Of a stretch of 64,000 nt of DNA, positions 9,898-18,383 are shown piece by piece. The stretch comes from Janthinobacterium agaricidamnosum NBRC 102515 = DSM 9628 (GTDB lineage: Bacteria > Pseudomonadota > Gammaproteobacteria > Burkholderiales > Burkholderiaceae_D), in assembly GCF_000723165.1 (NCBI RefSeq), contig NZ_HG322949.1:3128782-3192781 (forward strand), read 5' to 3'. The notes beneath the pieces are model-generated. The model was not told the DNA's origin. It made no database searches and saw only the letters and a list, made by a program, of their open reading frames with translations. Made by a program: the position numbers and the translations under genes. Every line of letters starts with the position of its first letter. Positions within the stretch are counted from its first letter, which is position 1.

Positions 9898-10239
9898 TCA
9901 ATGGCTGACCGACTTCGAAAACAAATTAATCACCGCCACGCCTGCAATAATCAATCCCATGCCCAGCATGGCGGGCAAGTCGAGGCTTTGCTTGAACCAG
10001 ATCCACGCGACCGCCGAGATCAGCACGATGCCGACGCCGGACCAGATCGCATACACGATTCCTGTCGGCAATACTCGGATGGTCAGCGATAAAAACCAGA
10101 AGGCGATGCAATAGCCGGCCACGGTGACCAGGCTCGGTACCAATCGGCTGAAATTGTCGGACGCCTTCAGTGCGCTGGTCGCCGCCACTTCCGCGATGAT
10201 CGCGATGGCCAGGTAAAAGTAAGTTGCTGCCAGGTTCAT
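9898..10239 (-). CDS. SMR family multidrug efflux protein (EmrE-like)
   Basis: Small multidrug resistance transporter of 113 aa with four hydrophobic helices. The essential membrane glutamate is in helix 1 (AIAIIAEVAATSALK, near residue 16), and the signature GIVYAIWSGVGIVLI is in helix 3. It would act as an antiparallel dimer exchanging protons for cationic drugs or quaternary ammonium compounds. Compared with the second SMR gene at 11160 it is the EmrE-type (Qac) rather than the SugE/Gdx-type, and it has no guanidine riboswitch upstream. Convergent with the preceding hydrolase gene. Confidence 0.9.
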   Translation of the reverse strand: MNLAATYFYLAIAIIAEVAATSALKASDNFSRLVPSLVTVAGYCIAFWFLSLTIRVLPTGIVYAIWSGVGIVLISAVAWIWFKQSLDLPAMLGMGLIIAGVAVINLFSKSVSH

Positions 10240-10366
10240 TTTTTCTTTCTCTGAGTGGAGCTGTTAGTGTCTTAAAAAATACACTGTAACTATTATCCTG
10301 GCATCGGCGCGCCCCGCTCTGGCGTTGAGGCACGCTGGCGATTACACTCGATAGCAAGGAGATAAT

Positions 10367-11152
10367 ATGCGCGCTATCGTTACAGTAGTGTTTCTCTTTG
10401 CCGCATTCAGCGGCCCGGCTGCCGGCGCCGAGGCGGCGAAAATCAACTTGCGGGTGCTGGCGCAGGAAAGCATGCCGCCCAAGTGGCTGATGCGCGATGG
10501 CCGCAGGGAAGGACTGTGCCCCGACATTATTGCCGCCATCGAAAAAGTCGAACCGCAGCTTCATTTTACCGGCTACAACGATTATCGCTCGACACTGATG
10601 ATCGAAAAAGCATTGGAAGCCGGTACCGTGGATGCGACTTGCGGCTTGCTCGATACGCCGAGGCGGCGCCAGATTGCACAGGTGGCCGGCCCGTCGCTGT
10701 ATGTGGTGCGGCAACGCCTGGTTGCCAGGCGCGACGATACGGCGGTGGTGCGCAACTTCGATGACCTGCTGAAACTGCAGTCGCTGATCGTCGTCACGCG
10801 CGGATCGAGCATCGTCGAACAATTACGGGCACTCGGCTTGAAAGTCGATGACAGCAATGGCGACAATCGGGTGAATCTGAAAAAGGTTGCTGCCGGACAT
10901 GGGCGCTTCTTTTACATGAATGAACTGACCTTGACCTGGCTGCTGCAATCGGAACAACTGCAGGGCCAGTTCAGGTTGCTGCCGGGCGCGCTGAAGGAAG
11001 AACCGATCTACTTTTGGCTCAGCAAGAAAGTCGACCCGGCAACGACAAGCCTGGCCGGCCGCGCGCTCGACAAACTGCAGGCCAGCGGCGAGCTGGCGCG
11101 CATTTACAAGCGCTGGGCGACGCGCGAACCCTATGCGCCGGGTTCGCGCTAA
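10367..11152 (+). CDS. Periplasmic substrate-binding protein (SBP_bac_3 type)
   Basis: A 261-aa exported protein with an N-terminal signal peptide (MRAIVTVVFLFAAFSGPAAGA) and the two-lobed fold of amino-acid ABC transporter binding proteins. Motifs include MPPKWLMRDGRREGLCPDII near the start and a C-terminal DKLQASGELARIYKRW, typical of family-3 solute-binding proteins. No permease or ATPase gene is adjacent. Many such orphans in Oxalobacteraceae are of unknown ligand, and I cannot assign one here. Confidence 0.82.
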   Translation: MRAIVTVVFLFAAFSGPAAGAEAAKINLRVLAQESMPPKWLMRDGRREGLCPDIIAAIEKVEPQLHFTGYNDYRSTLMIEKALEAGTVDATCGLLDTPRRRQIAQVAGPSLYVVRQRLVARRDDTAVVRNFDDLLKLQSLIVVTRGSSIVEQLRALGLKVDDSNGDNRVNLKKVAAGHGRFFYMNELTLTWLLQSEQLQGQFRLLPGALKEEPIYFWLSKKVDPATTSLAGRALDKLQASGELARIYKRWATREPYAPGSR

Positions 11153-11159
11153 ACCATCT

Positions 11160-11480
11160 TTATTGCGGTGACACCAGTTTCAAGCCGAGGATGCCGGCGG
11201 TGATCAGCGCGATGCAAGCCAGCCGCGCGGCGCTGGCCGGCTCACCCAGCACCATGATGCCGAAGATGGCGGTGCCGATGGTGCCGATGCCGGTCCAGAT
11301 CGCATACGCAGTGCCGAGCGGCAAGGTGCGCAATGCCAGTCCCAGCAAGATGACGCTGCCCAGCATCGACACGGCCGTCAGCACCGACGGCACCAGACGG
11401 GTAAAACCGGCGCTGTATTTCAAACCGATGGCCCAGCCGATTTCCAGCAAACCAGCCAATACAAGAATAATCCACGACAT
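11160..11480 (-). CDS. gdx: Guanidinium exporter, SMR family
   Basis: Four-helix SMR transporter (106 aa, formerly SugE). The glutamate essential for proton exchange is in [14 protein letters not shown] (near residue 13), and the W and G signature of the Gdx subgroup is present ([19 protein letters not shown]). The start is the ATG giving [10 protein letters not shown], preceded by an AGGAGAG ribosome binding site. The leader carries two hairpins with ACGA loops, the guanidine-II riboswitch, which strongly supports guanidinium as the exported substrate rather than drugs. It exports guanidinium from the cytoplasm in exchange for protons. Confidence 0.93.
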   Translation of the reverse strand: MSWIILVLAGLLEIGWAIGLKYSAGFTRLVPSVLTAVSMLGSVILLGLALRTLPLGTAYAIWTGIGTIGTAIFGIMVLGEPASAARLACIALITAGILGLKLVSPQ

Positions 11481-11495
11481 GACACTCTCCTGATA

Positions 11496-11544
11496 TGGCA
11501 AGGTCGTCCATGCCAGGCCCCGGATCAAGCAGGGTCGTCCCTAC
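11496..11544 (-). promoter_or_regulatory. Guanidine-II (mini-ykkC) riboswitch
   Basis: On the minus strand two hairpins with identical ACGA tetraloops lie 15 bases before the gdx ATG. P1 is GTAGGG-ACGA-CCCTGC (11529-11544) and P2 is TGGCATGG-ACGA-CCTTGCCA with one T-T mismatch (11496-11515), joined by 13 bases. Twin hairpins with ACGR loops are the defining signature of the guanidine-II riboswitch, whose loops dimerise on guanidinium. The Shine-Dalgarno sequence lies directly 3' of P2, consistent with translational control. Confidence 0.93.
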
Positions 11545-11728
11545 AGGAGCAAAAACGGCAGTATATCATTAGCAACAATTCCTTGCCCTAGGCGCATGAT
11601 GAAAAAAATTTCATTTAGGCATCAAAAATCCCCAAACAGGCGGCCCGGTAGATCATAATCGATGGGCGCGGCCTGCTCATTGCCGCACCACCATCAACCA
11701 CCATAACAAATCATTTACAGGAGCATTG

Positions 11729-12088
11729 ATGTTACTTTTGGCCCAAATCATTAGCGGACTCATTTTGTTATTGCACGTATATATCGTCTTGCTGGAAACC
11801 GTGCTGTTCAACACGCGCGGACGCCGGGTATTCGGCTTGACGGCTGAAAAGGCCGAGATCGTGCGCCCGGCGATGTCGAACCAGGGTTGCTACAACGGTT
11901 TCCTGGTGGCCGCGCTGGCCATCGGGTTTATCCATCCCGATGCACAGGTCGCCCACGCCTTCACCGTCTATGGCTTGCTATGCATCGCTGTGGCCGGCAT
12001 CTGGGGCGCGGCCACCGTGAAAACCAGCATCCTGTACCTGCAAACCGTGCCCGCCGTGATCGCGCTATTGCTGTACCACTACGCTTAA
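11729..12088 (+). CDS. DUF1304 family membrane protein
   Basis: A 119-aa protein with four predicted membrane helices, containing the family segments HVYIVLLETVLF, RPAMSNQGCYNGFLVAAL and AGIWGAATVKTSILYLQTVPA. The ATG at 11729 is chosen, with an AGGAG ribosome binding site 7 bases upstream; a TTG directly before it is less likely. DUF1304 proteins are widespread, of unknown function, and often near stress or redox genes. Here it precedes two ArsR-type regulators and an Old Yellow Enzyme on the same strand, but with a 140-base gap. Confidence 0.85.
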   Translation: MLLLAQIISGLILLLHVYIVLLETVLFNTRGRRVFGLTAEKAEIVRPAMSNQGCYNGFLVAALAIGFIHPDAQVAHAFTVYGLLCIAVAGIWGAATVKTSILYLQTVPAVIALLLYHYA

Positions 12089-12231
12089 AAACTTGCCTCG
12101 GCAAACCGCCGCCACCCCAGGCGGCGCGGCAAGCGCCAGCGAATTTTCCGCGTATATTGTAAAATGTGGGCACTATTATTTAATAATTGCAATACATTTA
12201 TCGTTCATGTACAAAATAGATGGGGTAAGGC

Positions 12232-12528
12232 ATGGACGTTGATGCCATCCACAAGGCGCTGGCTAATCCGGTGCGGCGGCAGATCCTGTCATGGCTGAAG
12301 AATCCCGACCGGTATTTCTGTGAGCAGGCATATCCTCTGGAGTTCGGCGTCTGCGCCGGCATGATCGACCATGCCAGCGGCCTGTCGCAATCGACAGTGT
12401 CGGCGCATCTGGCAACACTGCAAAAAGCCGGCCTGATAAGTACAAAAAAGGTTGGGCAATGGAGCTTTTTCAAGCGTAATGAAGAAACGATCCAGGCCTT
12501 CCTGAATTATATGAATCAACATTTGTAA
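12232..12528 (+). CDS. ArsR-type winged-helix regulator, copy A
   Basis: A 98-aa winged-helix DNA-binding protein. Helix 1 begins MDVDAIHKALANPVRRQILSWL, the recognition helix is in LSQSTVSAHLATLQKAGLI, and the wing is STKKVGQWSFFKRN. Two cysteines (near residues 30 and 40) flank an unusual loop between helices 1 and 2, but the classic metal-binding CxC of ArsR is absent. It is paralogous to the gene at 12807, with most residues shared, so this is a local duplication. It probably acts as a local repressor with an operator like the one described before copy B. Confidence 0.88.
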   Translation: MDVDAIHKALANPVRRQILSWLKNPDRYFCEQAYPLEFGVCAGMIDHASGLSQSTVSAHLATLQKAGLISTKKVGQWSFFKRNEETIQAFLNYMNQHL

Positions 12529-12667
12529 ACCCAACTGCCCTTCCCCATCCTGACCCGCGCCGGCACGGAGAAGCCCCGCACCGCCTGCGCCAGCCTGCCG
12601 TGCCGATGCGCCCATGCGCCCGCCACGCAGGACTTCGGCGCCGCACGCCGCTAGCCCGCCACCTTCC

Positions 12668-12713
12668 GTTCACCATGCATTTTTAAGTTCACCATGCATT
12701 TTTAAGTTCACCA
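12668..12713. repeat. Short tandem repeat, 2.4 copies of 19 bp
   Basis: The unit GTTCACCATGCATTTTTAA occurs twice in full (12668-12686, 12687-12705) followed by GTTCACCA. It lies in the 278-base gap between the two ArsR genes, just upstream of the AT-rich operator region. The rest of the gap holds no gene that I can support. Confidence 0.8.
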
Positions 12714-12725
12714 GCAATTTTTTCA

Positions 12726-12779
12726 TATATATCGTAAAATACCGATATTGAAATTCAGAAGTAACGATATATATATCGT
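12726..12779. promoter_or_regulatory. Operator region of ArsR-type gene copy B
   Basis: A perfect 16-bp palindrome ACGATATATATATCGT (12764-12779) lies 27 bases before the ATG of copy B, with a related half site TATATATCGT at 12726-12735. A degenerate version (TATATTGTAAAAT and TTTATCGTTCATG) lies at similar distance before copy A. The conserved placement suggests autoregulation by these winged-helix proteins. Confidence 0.6.
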
Positions 12780-12806
12780 GCATGCCCGAAATAGATGGAG
12801 CAAACC

Positions 12807-13103
12807 ATGGACGTTGATGCAATCCACAAGACGCTGGCCAATCCGGTGCGGCGGCAGATCCTGTTATGGCTGAAAGAACCCGAGGTCCATTTCCACATGC
12901 AGGAACATCCGCTGGAGTTTGGCATCTGCGCCGGCCTGATCGGCCATGTTTGCGGACTGTCGCAATCGACGATATCGGCACATCTGGCGACGCTGCAAAA
13001 AGCCGGGCTGGTGAGCACAAAAAAAGTCGGGCAATGGAGTTTTTTTAAACGTGATGAAGAAACGATCCAGGCTTTCCTGGGCTATATGAATCTAGGCTTG
13101 TAA
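12807..13103 (+). CDS. ArsR-type winged-helix regulator, copy B
   Basis: A 98-aa paralogue of the regulator at 12232, with the same helix 1 (MDVDAIHKTLANPVRRQIL), recognition helix (LSQSTISAHLATLQKAGLV) and wing. It differs mainly in the loop after helix 1, which here is His-rich (HFHMQEH) in place of the FCEQ of copy A. The start giving MDVD is chosen because it aligns with copy A; an ATG four codons upstream exists. It lies 41 bases before the Old Yellow Enzyme gene and is its likely regulator, a common ArsR/OYE arrangement. Confidence 0.88.
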   Translation: MDVDAIHKTLANPVRRQILLWLKEPEVHFHMQEHPLEFGICAGLIGHVCGLSQSTISAHLATLQKAGLVSTKKVGQWSFFKRDEETIQAFLGYMNLGL

Positions 13104-13144
13104 GAATCACTACGCGCTATCGCGCATTTTTTATAGGAAATATG

Positions 13145-14200
13145 ATGGCAAACTTATTCGATCCGATCACCATTGGCGATCTACAACTCAACAACCGCGT
13201 CATCATGGCCCCGCTGACCCGCTCGCGGGCCGCCAATCCTGGCCGCGTGCCGAATCAATTGATGCTGGAATACTACGTCCAGCGCGCATCGGCCGGCCTG
13301 ATCCTGACCGAAGCGACGGCTGTCACGCCACAAGGCGTCGGTTACGCCGATACCCCGGGCATCTGGTCCGATGAACAAGTTGAAGGCTGGAAAGCCATCA
13401 CCACGGCGGTGCACCAGGCCGGCGGCAAGATCGTCTTGCAACTGTGGCACGTCGGCCGCATTTCGGACCCGATGTTCCTCGACGGCGCCTTGCCGGTCGC
13501 GCCGAGCGCCATCAAGCCGAAAGGCCATGTCAGCCTGGTGCGACCACAAAAGGAATACGTCACGCCACGCGCCTTGGAACTGGATGAATTGCCAGGCGTT
13601 GTCGCCGCCTACCGCAAGGGTGCGGAAAACGCCAGGAAAGCCGGTTTCGACGGCGTGGAAATCCACGGCGCCAACGGTTACCTGCTCGACCAATTCTTGC
13701 AAGACAGCACCAACAAACGCAGCGACAGCTACGGCGGCTCGATCGAAAACCGCGCCCGCCTGATGCTGGAAGTCACCGACGCTTGCATCGAAGTCTGGGG
13801 CGCCGGCAAGGTCGGCATGCATCTGGCACCGCGCCGCGACAGCCACGACATGGGCGATTCCGATCCTAAAGCCACCTTCGGTTATGTGGCACGTGAATTG
13901 CGCAAACGCGGCATTGCCTTCATTTGCGCACGCGAAGCCATCGGCGACGATAGCCTGGGCCCATTCCTGAAGCAGGAATTCGGCGGCGTCTATATCGCCA
14001 ATGAAAAAATGACCAGGGAAACCGCGCAACAGGTACTGGCTTCCAGCCAGGCCGATGCGGTCGCGTTCGGCGTGCTGTTTATCGCCAATCCTGACTTGCC
14101 GCAACGCCTGGAAGCGGACAAGCCATTGAACGCTCCGGTGCCGGCCACCTTCTATGGGGCCGGCTCGACCGGTTATACCGACTACCCTGCCTACGCTTAA
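13145..14200 (+). CDS. Old Yellow Enzyme family alkene reductase (NemA-like)
   Basis: FMN-dependent NAD(P)H oxidoreductase (351 aa, TIM barrel) that reduces activated C=C bonds such as maleimides, enones and nitro compounds. Family motifs are clear: FDPITIGDLQLNNRVIMAPL at the start, LQLWHVGR, FDGVEIHGANGYLLDQFL, and SDSYGGSIENRARL. Two consecutive ATG codons occur; the second gives better spacing from AGGAA. The product is soluble and cytoplasmic. The gene follows ArsR-type copy B and ends in a strong terminator, so it forms a small electrophile-response unit. Confidence 0.93.
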   Translation: MANLFDPITIGDLQLNNRVIMAPLTRSRAANPGRVPNQLMLEYYVQRASAGLILTEATAVTPQGVGYADTPGIWSDEQVEGWKAITTAVHQAGGKIVLQLWHVGRISDPMFLDGALPVAPSAIKPKGHVSLVRPQKEYVTPRALELDELPGVVAAYRKGAENARKAGFDGVEIHGANGYLLDQFLQDSTNKRSDSYGGSIENRARLMLEVTDACIEVWGAGKVGMHLAPRRDSHDMGDSDPKATFGYVARELRKRGIAFICAREAIGDDSLGPFLKQEFGGVYIANEKMTRETAQQVLASSQADAVAFGVLFIANPDLPQRLEADKPLNAPVPATFYGAGSTGYTDYPAYA

Positions 14201-14217
14201 GCAGCAGCATCGCTATT

Positions 14218-14243
14218 AAAAAGGACGCCACGGCGTCCTTTTT
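14218..14243 (+). terminator. Intrinsic terminator of the OYE gene
   Basis: AAAAAGGACGCC and GGCGTCCTTTTT form a near-perfect hairpin with a T-run, 18 bases after the stop codon. Its symmetry would also let it stop leftward transcription. Confidence 0.88.
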
Positions 14244-14303
14244 AACAACAGCATGATCAACAATCCATTCCGGCACACCCTACACCGCCTGCCGGGATAG
14301 CTT

Positions 14304-15269
14304 CTAATGCATCTGGGTATAGTTCACCGGGATCCACTGATACGTGCCGCCATTCTTGCGCAAGCGGCCCAGGCCGGGGAATTGCAGGTGGGCGGCGCCG
14401 ATCAGGTAACCGGCCTTGCTGGCATCGTCCAATAGCCGGGTGCGGGCCTGGTCGGCGGATTTGCTATTGCTGTCGAACGCGGTGGTGATCGATGGATCTG
14501 CAAACTGCACCGGGCCGAAATGGACCAGGTCGCCGACCAGTACCAGCTTTTGTCCCTTGCTTTGCACCACATAGACGCTATGGCCGGCCGTATGGCCAGC
14601 GGCCAGCTGCGACGAAATTCCCGGAATCAATTCAACGTCGCCGTCAAATGCCTGGTATTTCCCGGCAGCCAGATACGGCGCCAGCGCGCTGTTGGCGTTG
14701 TTAAAGTCGGCTTTTTGACCCGGCCTGGCCTTGGCCAGGTGTTCCGGATTCAGCCAGAAATCCGACTCATGTTTTTCGGCGCGCACCACGGCATTCGGAA
14801 ACAGCGCCGCGCCATTCTCCGACAGGCCGCCTTCATGGTCGCTATGCATATGGGTCAGGTAGATTTCATCGACCTGCTCCGGCTGATAACCGGACGCTTT
14901 CAGATTGTGCTGCAATTTATTTAATGTCTTGCCAAACATCGTGCCGGAACCGGTGTCGATCAACACCAGCTTGCTGCCGGTATTGATCAGGAAAGCGTTA
15001 AACGAGGTTTCCAGCGGACTGGCCAGATAAGACTTGGCCAGTAATTGATTGACCTTGGCCGGCGTGGCGTGGCGCATCAACTGATCGACCGGCAAAGGTT
15101 CGGTGCCGTCGCTCAAGGCAGTGACTTCAAAGTCGCCCAGCATCATGCGGAAAAAACCGGGCGCCGGCGTGCCGGCCATCGGCGCGGCGGCCAGCGCCAG
15201 GCCCGCCATCGCGCTACCCGCCAGGAAAATGGCGATCTTCGCTGTTGTATACAGCTTATTATGATTCAT
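14304..15269 (-). CDS. Exported MBL-fold metallo-hydrolase
   Basis: A 321-aa metallo-beta-lactamase-fold hydrolase with an N-terminal signal peptide ending near residue 28 (GLALAAAP). Metal-binding motifs are THMHSDHEGG (HxHxDH), a histidine in AAGHTAGHS, and the aspartate in LVGDLVHFG. It resembles quorum-quenching lactonase or parathion hydrolase-like exported members, but it carries no family-specific feature that I can use to settle the substrate. Divergent from the acyltransferase across a 394-base gap. Confidence 0.87.
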   Translation of the reverse strand: MNHNKLYTTAKIAIFLAGSAMAGLALAAAPMAGTPAPGFFRMMLGDFEVTALSDGTEPLPVDQLMRHATPAKVNQLLAKSYLASPLETSFNAFLINTGSKLVLIDTGSGTMFGKTLNKLQHNLKASGYQPEQVDEIYLTHMHSDHEGGLSENGAALFPNAVVRAEKHESDFWLNPEHLAKARPGQKADFNNANSALAPYLAAGKYQAFDGDVELIPGISSQLAAGHTAGHSVYVVQSKGQKLVLVGDLVHFGPVQFADPSITTAFDSNSKSADQARTRLLDDASKAGYLIGAAHLQFPGLGRLRKNGGTYQWIPVNYTQMH

Positions 15270-15663
15270 TACAGTCCTTACAAAGTTTCCTGGTTAAATA
15301 TGAACATCTGAGCATGAGTGTACAGCAGTCGTTTATCCGCACAGAATATTACTCAATAGCAATGCGGCAAGGGCGTCGGGCTGGAATGTCCGCGCACAGC
15401 GCGCCGGCGGCATCGCGTTCGCACTATCGGCGCTGTCTTATGGCGAGATCGCCTTGTGATGACCGTTGATCGCTGGCCAGGCGTGGCCCGGCAAAAAAAC
15501 CGAAACGCATGCGGACGCGCATCAAGCGCGCGCTACCGGGGTATATGCTGTCTGCGTGGCGTGCCTGCGTCGCTTGTCCTGAAGGCGCGGGCCACGTAGA
15601 ATGCGGGCGCGGATTTTGTCCGCAATAATAAAACTAAAACGATAAAAACACACTGGAATTGAC
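15270..15663. other. 394-base intergenic region, nothing recognised
   Basis: It lies between the divergent MBL hydrolase and acyltransferase genes. I find only short frames with no ribosome binding site, and no repeat or RNA structure that I can support. It presumably holds two divergent promoters. Confidence 0.5.
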
Positions 15664-16275
15664 ATGGACGATTTTTACCTGCGGCCGCACGACTTGCCGA
15701 CCTGGCGCCAGCGCGCATCACTGCGCCTGCTGAACCTGTTCGGCTGGCGCATGCGCTTCCGGCCGCTGCCGGGCCCGCGCGGCATCGCGGTGGTCTACCC
15801 GCATACGTCGAACTGGGATTTCATCGTCGGCCTGCTGGGCAAATGGGCGCTCGACTTGCCGTTCCGCTGGCTGGCCAAGGACTCCTTGTTCCGCGGCCCG
15901 CTCGGCAAATGGCTGCGTTCGCTGGGCGGCGAACCGGTCGACCGCAGCACCACGTCCGGCACCACCCAGCGCCAGGCGCAACGCATGCTGGCGGCCGACT
16001 GGTATTGGCTGGCGATCACGCCGGAAGCCACGCGCAGCTACCGGCCGAACTGGCGCAGCGGCTTTTATCACCTGGCGCTGGAAGCCAAGGTGCCGCTGCT
16101 GATCGTCTACATGGATTATCCGAACAAGATCCTCGGCGTGGTCGACCACGTCCACCTGAGCGGCGACAAGGAGGTCGACATGGCGGCGATCCGCGCCGCC
16201 TGCGCCGGACATCAGGGCTTGCATCCTGAAAATGCAGCGCCCATCATCCTGTCCGACAAGCGGCCGAACAGCTAG
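15664..16275 (+). CDS. Lysophospholipid acyltransferase-like protein (PlsC fold)
   Basis: A 203-aa protein with the acyltransferase motif I as HTSNWDF (about residues 46-52, a variant of HxxxxD), the following FRWLAKDSLFRGPLGKWL, and a motif III-like TPEATRS where canonical members have EGTRS. It would esterify a lysophospholipid or similar acceptor at the inner membrane face. The HTSNWDF subgroup is usually annotated as 1-acyl-glycerol-3-phosphate acyltransferase-like; the exact acceptor is unknown. A MITE lies just downstream. Confidence 0.82.
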   Translation: MDDFYLRPHDLPTWRQRASLRLLNLFGWRMRFRPLPGPRGIAVVYPHTSNWDFIVGLLGKWALDLPFRWLAKDSLFRGPLGKWLRSLGGEPVDRSTTSGTTQRQAQRMLAADWYWLAITPEATRSYRPNWRSGFYHLALEAKVPLLIVYMDYPNKILGVVDHVHLSGDKEVDMAAIRAACAGHQGLHPENAAPIILSDKRPNS

Positions 16276-16288
16276 GCTGAACGCTTAA

Positions 16289-16446
16289 GAGCCTATCCCA
16301 GTAGATGAATACGCCCTCTTCTGGCGCCCCTCAGTAGCGGGGACTGCGTTGATCGTCGTCGCGTGGCCCGCCACGCTTCCTCCTCACGCCTGGTCCGCGC
16401 TCCCGATGCGCTGCCAGCAGAAGACGCTCACTACTGGGATAGGCTC
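16289..16446. mobile_element. 158-bp MITE, copy 1
   Basis: A non-coding element with perfect terminal inverted repeats GAGCCTATCCCAGTAG / CTACTGGGATAGGCTC, flanked by a direct 3-bp TAA duplication (16286-16288 and 16447-16449). The inside contains GC-rich hairpins such as GCGTGGCCCGCCACGC and no reading frame. A copy about 95% identical by eye lies at 47012-47169, and a third end at 63984. It lies between the acyltransferase stop and the hupE stop. The TWA target duplication suggests mobilisation in trans by an IS5-like transposase, which is inference. Confidence 0.9.
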
Positions 16447-16458
16447 TAAGTCAAACTG

Positions 16459-17022
16459 TTAGTTCAGGCCCATCAACACCACGCCGGTGGCGGCAATCGC
16501 CGCGCCGGCCGCGCGCACCACGCGCTCGGCCGTGACGAGGCCGATCAGGCGTCCGCTCACCAGCAGCAAGGTGCTGGCGACCATGAAACCCGCCGCCGAT
16601 TGGAAGTGCGGCAATTCATGACCATGGGCATTGCCGTGCAACAAGGCGAAGGCGCACACCATCGTCATGCTGGCCCAGCCCGGCAAGCGGGTCGCCAGCG
16701 CGATCACCACGCCGGTCAGCGCGACCGATGCGGCGATGCCCATTTCCAGGCCCGGTATCGTCAAGCCCGCCACGCCGGTGACGGCGCCGACCAGCATCAT
16801 CACCAGAAACGCCAGCGGCAGCGCGGCGCTCTTGCCCTGTTGCGTGCTCCACATGCCGACGCCCAGCATCGCCAGCAAATGATCGAGGCCGGTAAACGGA
16901 TGCATGAAGCCGGCGCTGAAAGTCACCGACACGGCGTTCGTCAGCGGATGGGCCGAAGCCGGCAAGGCGCTCAAGGCAAGTACGCCGGCGATGGCCGCGC
17001 GCGGCAAGGTAATCTGTTTCAA
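16459..17022 (-). CDS. ureJ: HupE/UreJ family membrane protein
   Basis: A 187-aa integral membrane protein with a signal-like first helix and about six hydrophobic segments. It has the HPFTGLDHLLAMLGVG signature with conserved histidines and a second His-rich stretch HGNAHGHELPH. HupE/UreJ proteins are thought to be nickel permeases. It is the last gene of the urease operon, 14 bases after ureG, consistent with supplying Ni2+ to the urease active site. Confidence 0.9.
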   Translation of the reverse strand: MKQITLPRAAIAGVLALSALPASAHPLTNAVSVTFSAGFMHPFTGLDHLLAMLGVGMWSTQQGKSAALPLAFLVMMLVGAVTGVAGLTIPGLEMGIAASVALTGVVIALATRLPGWASMTMVCAFALLHGNAHGHELPHFQSAAGFMVASTLLLVSGRLIGLVTAERVVRAAGAAIAATGVVLMGLN

Positions 17023-17036
17023 CTGTCGCTCCTGGT

Positions 17037-17672
<636 letters not shown>

Positions 17673-17700
17673 ATATGTTGTCTCTCTTTTTTAAAAATTG

Positions 17701-18381
17701 TCAGGAGCGGTACAGCCGGCTGTATTGAACCTCATGCTGCATCGACAGCAGCGACAAGCCGGGCGACCAGTTGCTCATCTCGTCGTCGGACAGCGTTTGC
17801 GCCAGCTGCGCCGCCTGTTCGATATCGGCGCGCAGCGACAGCAGCAGGCGTTGACCGGCGACCTGCCCCAGCGGCACCGATTTGACGCACACCAGCACCT
17901 GGTTTTCAGTCCACGCGAACAGCATCGCCAGCAAGGCCGCGTCGTGCGGAATCTCCAGCGCCGCCACCGCGCAGGCGAACGCGGTCGGCAGCGCCACTTC
18001 CGGCTGGCCTTGCAGCATGTCGATCAACTCGCCGTCGGCGACGCCCAGTTCGGCCAGCAGCTTGCTTAAAGAATACCCCATCTGTATCGTCTCGGCGCGG
18101 AATTCGGCGCTGTCGCGCGATGCGATAAAGCGCTCGCTCCACTCCAGCACGGCCGCCAGGTCGCGCGCCTGGAACGCCCGCATCAAACGCCAGCACAGCG
18201 GCGCTTCCCAGCGTGCCACCACCTGTTGTAAATGGTCGGCGATCCAGGCCCGCGCCGTGCCGGCGTCCTTGACGATGCCGCGTTCCAGCGCCGCTTCCAG
18301 TCCCTGCGAATAACTGTAGGCGCCGATCGGCAACGCCGGACTGGCAAATTGCAGCAAATGCAGCAGCGCGCCGGCTTGCAT
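17701..18381 (-). CDS. ureF: Urease accessory protein UreF
   Basis: All-helical chaperone (226 aa) that bridges UreD-bound apo-urease and UreG during nickel insertion. The start is the ATG giving MQAGALLHLLQFASPALPIG, a typical UreF N-terminus with the GAYSYSQGLE motif directly after it. The frame stays open upstream, but that part is antisense to the ureE coding strand and frame. It begins 2 bases after the ureE stop, suggesting translational coupling. Confidence 0.95.
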   Translation of the reverse strand: MQAGALLHLLQFASPALPIGAYSYSQGLEAALERGIVKDAGTARAWIADHLQQVVARWEAPLCWRLMRAFQARDLAAVLEWSERFIASRDSAEFRAETIQMGYSLSKLLAELGVADGELIDMLQGQPEVALPTAFACAVAALEIPHDAALLAMLFAWTENQVLVCVKSVPLGQVAGQRLLLSLRADIEQAAQLAQTLSDDEMSNWSPGLSLLSMQHEVQYSRLYRS

Positions 18382-18383
18382 GC

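Noticed and set aside
16289-16446. The 158-bp repeat as a REP/BIME or small RNA gene
   Set aside because: The fixed length, perfect terminal inverted repeats and TAA target duplications fit a transposable MITE better.
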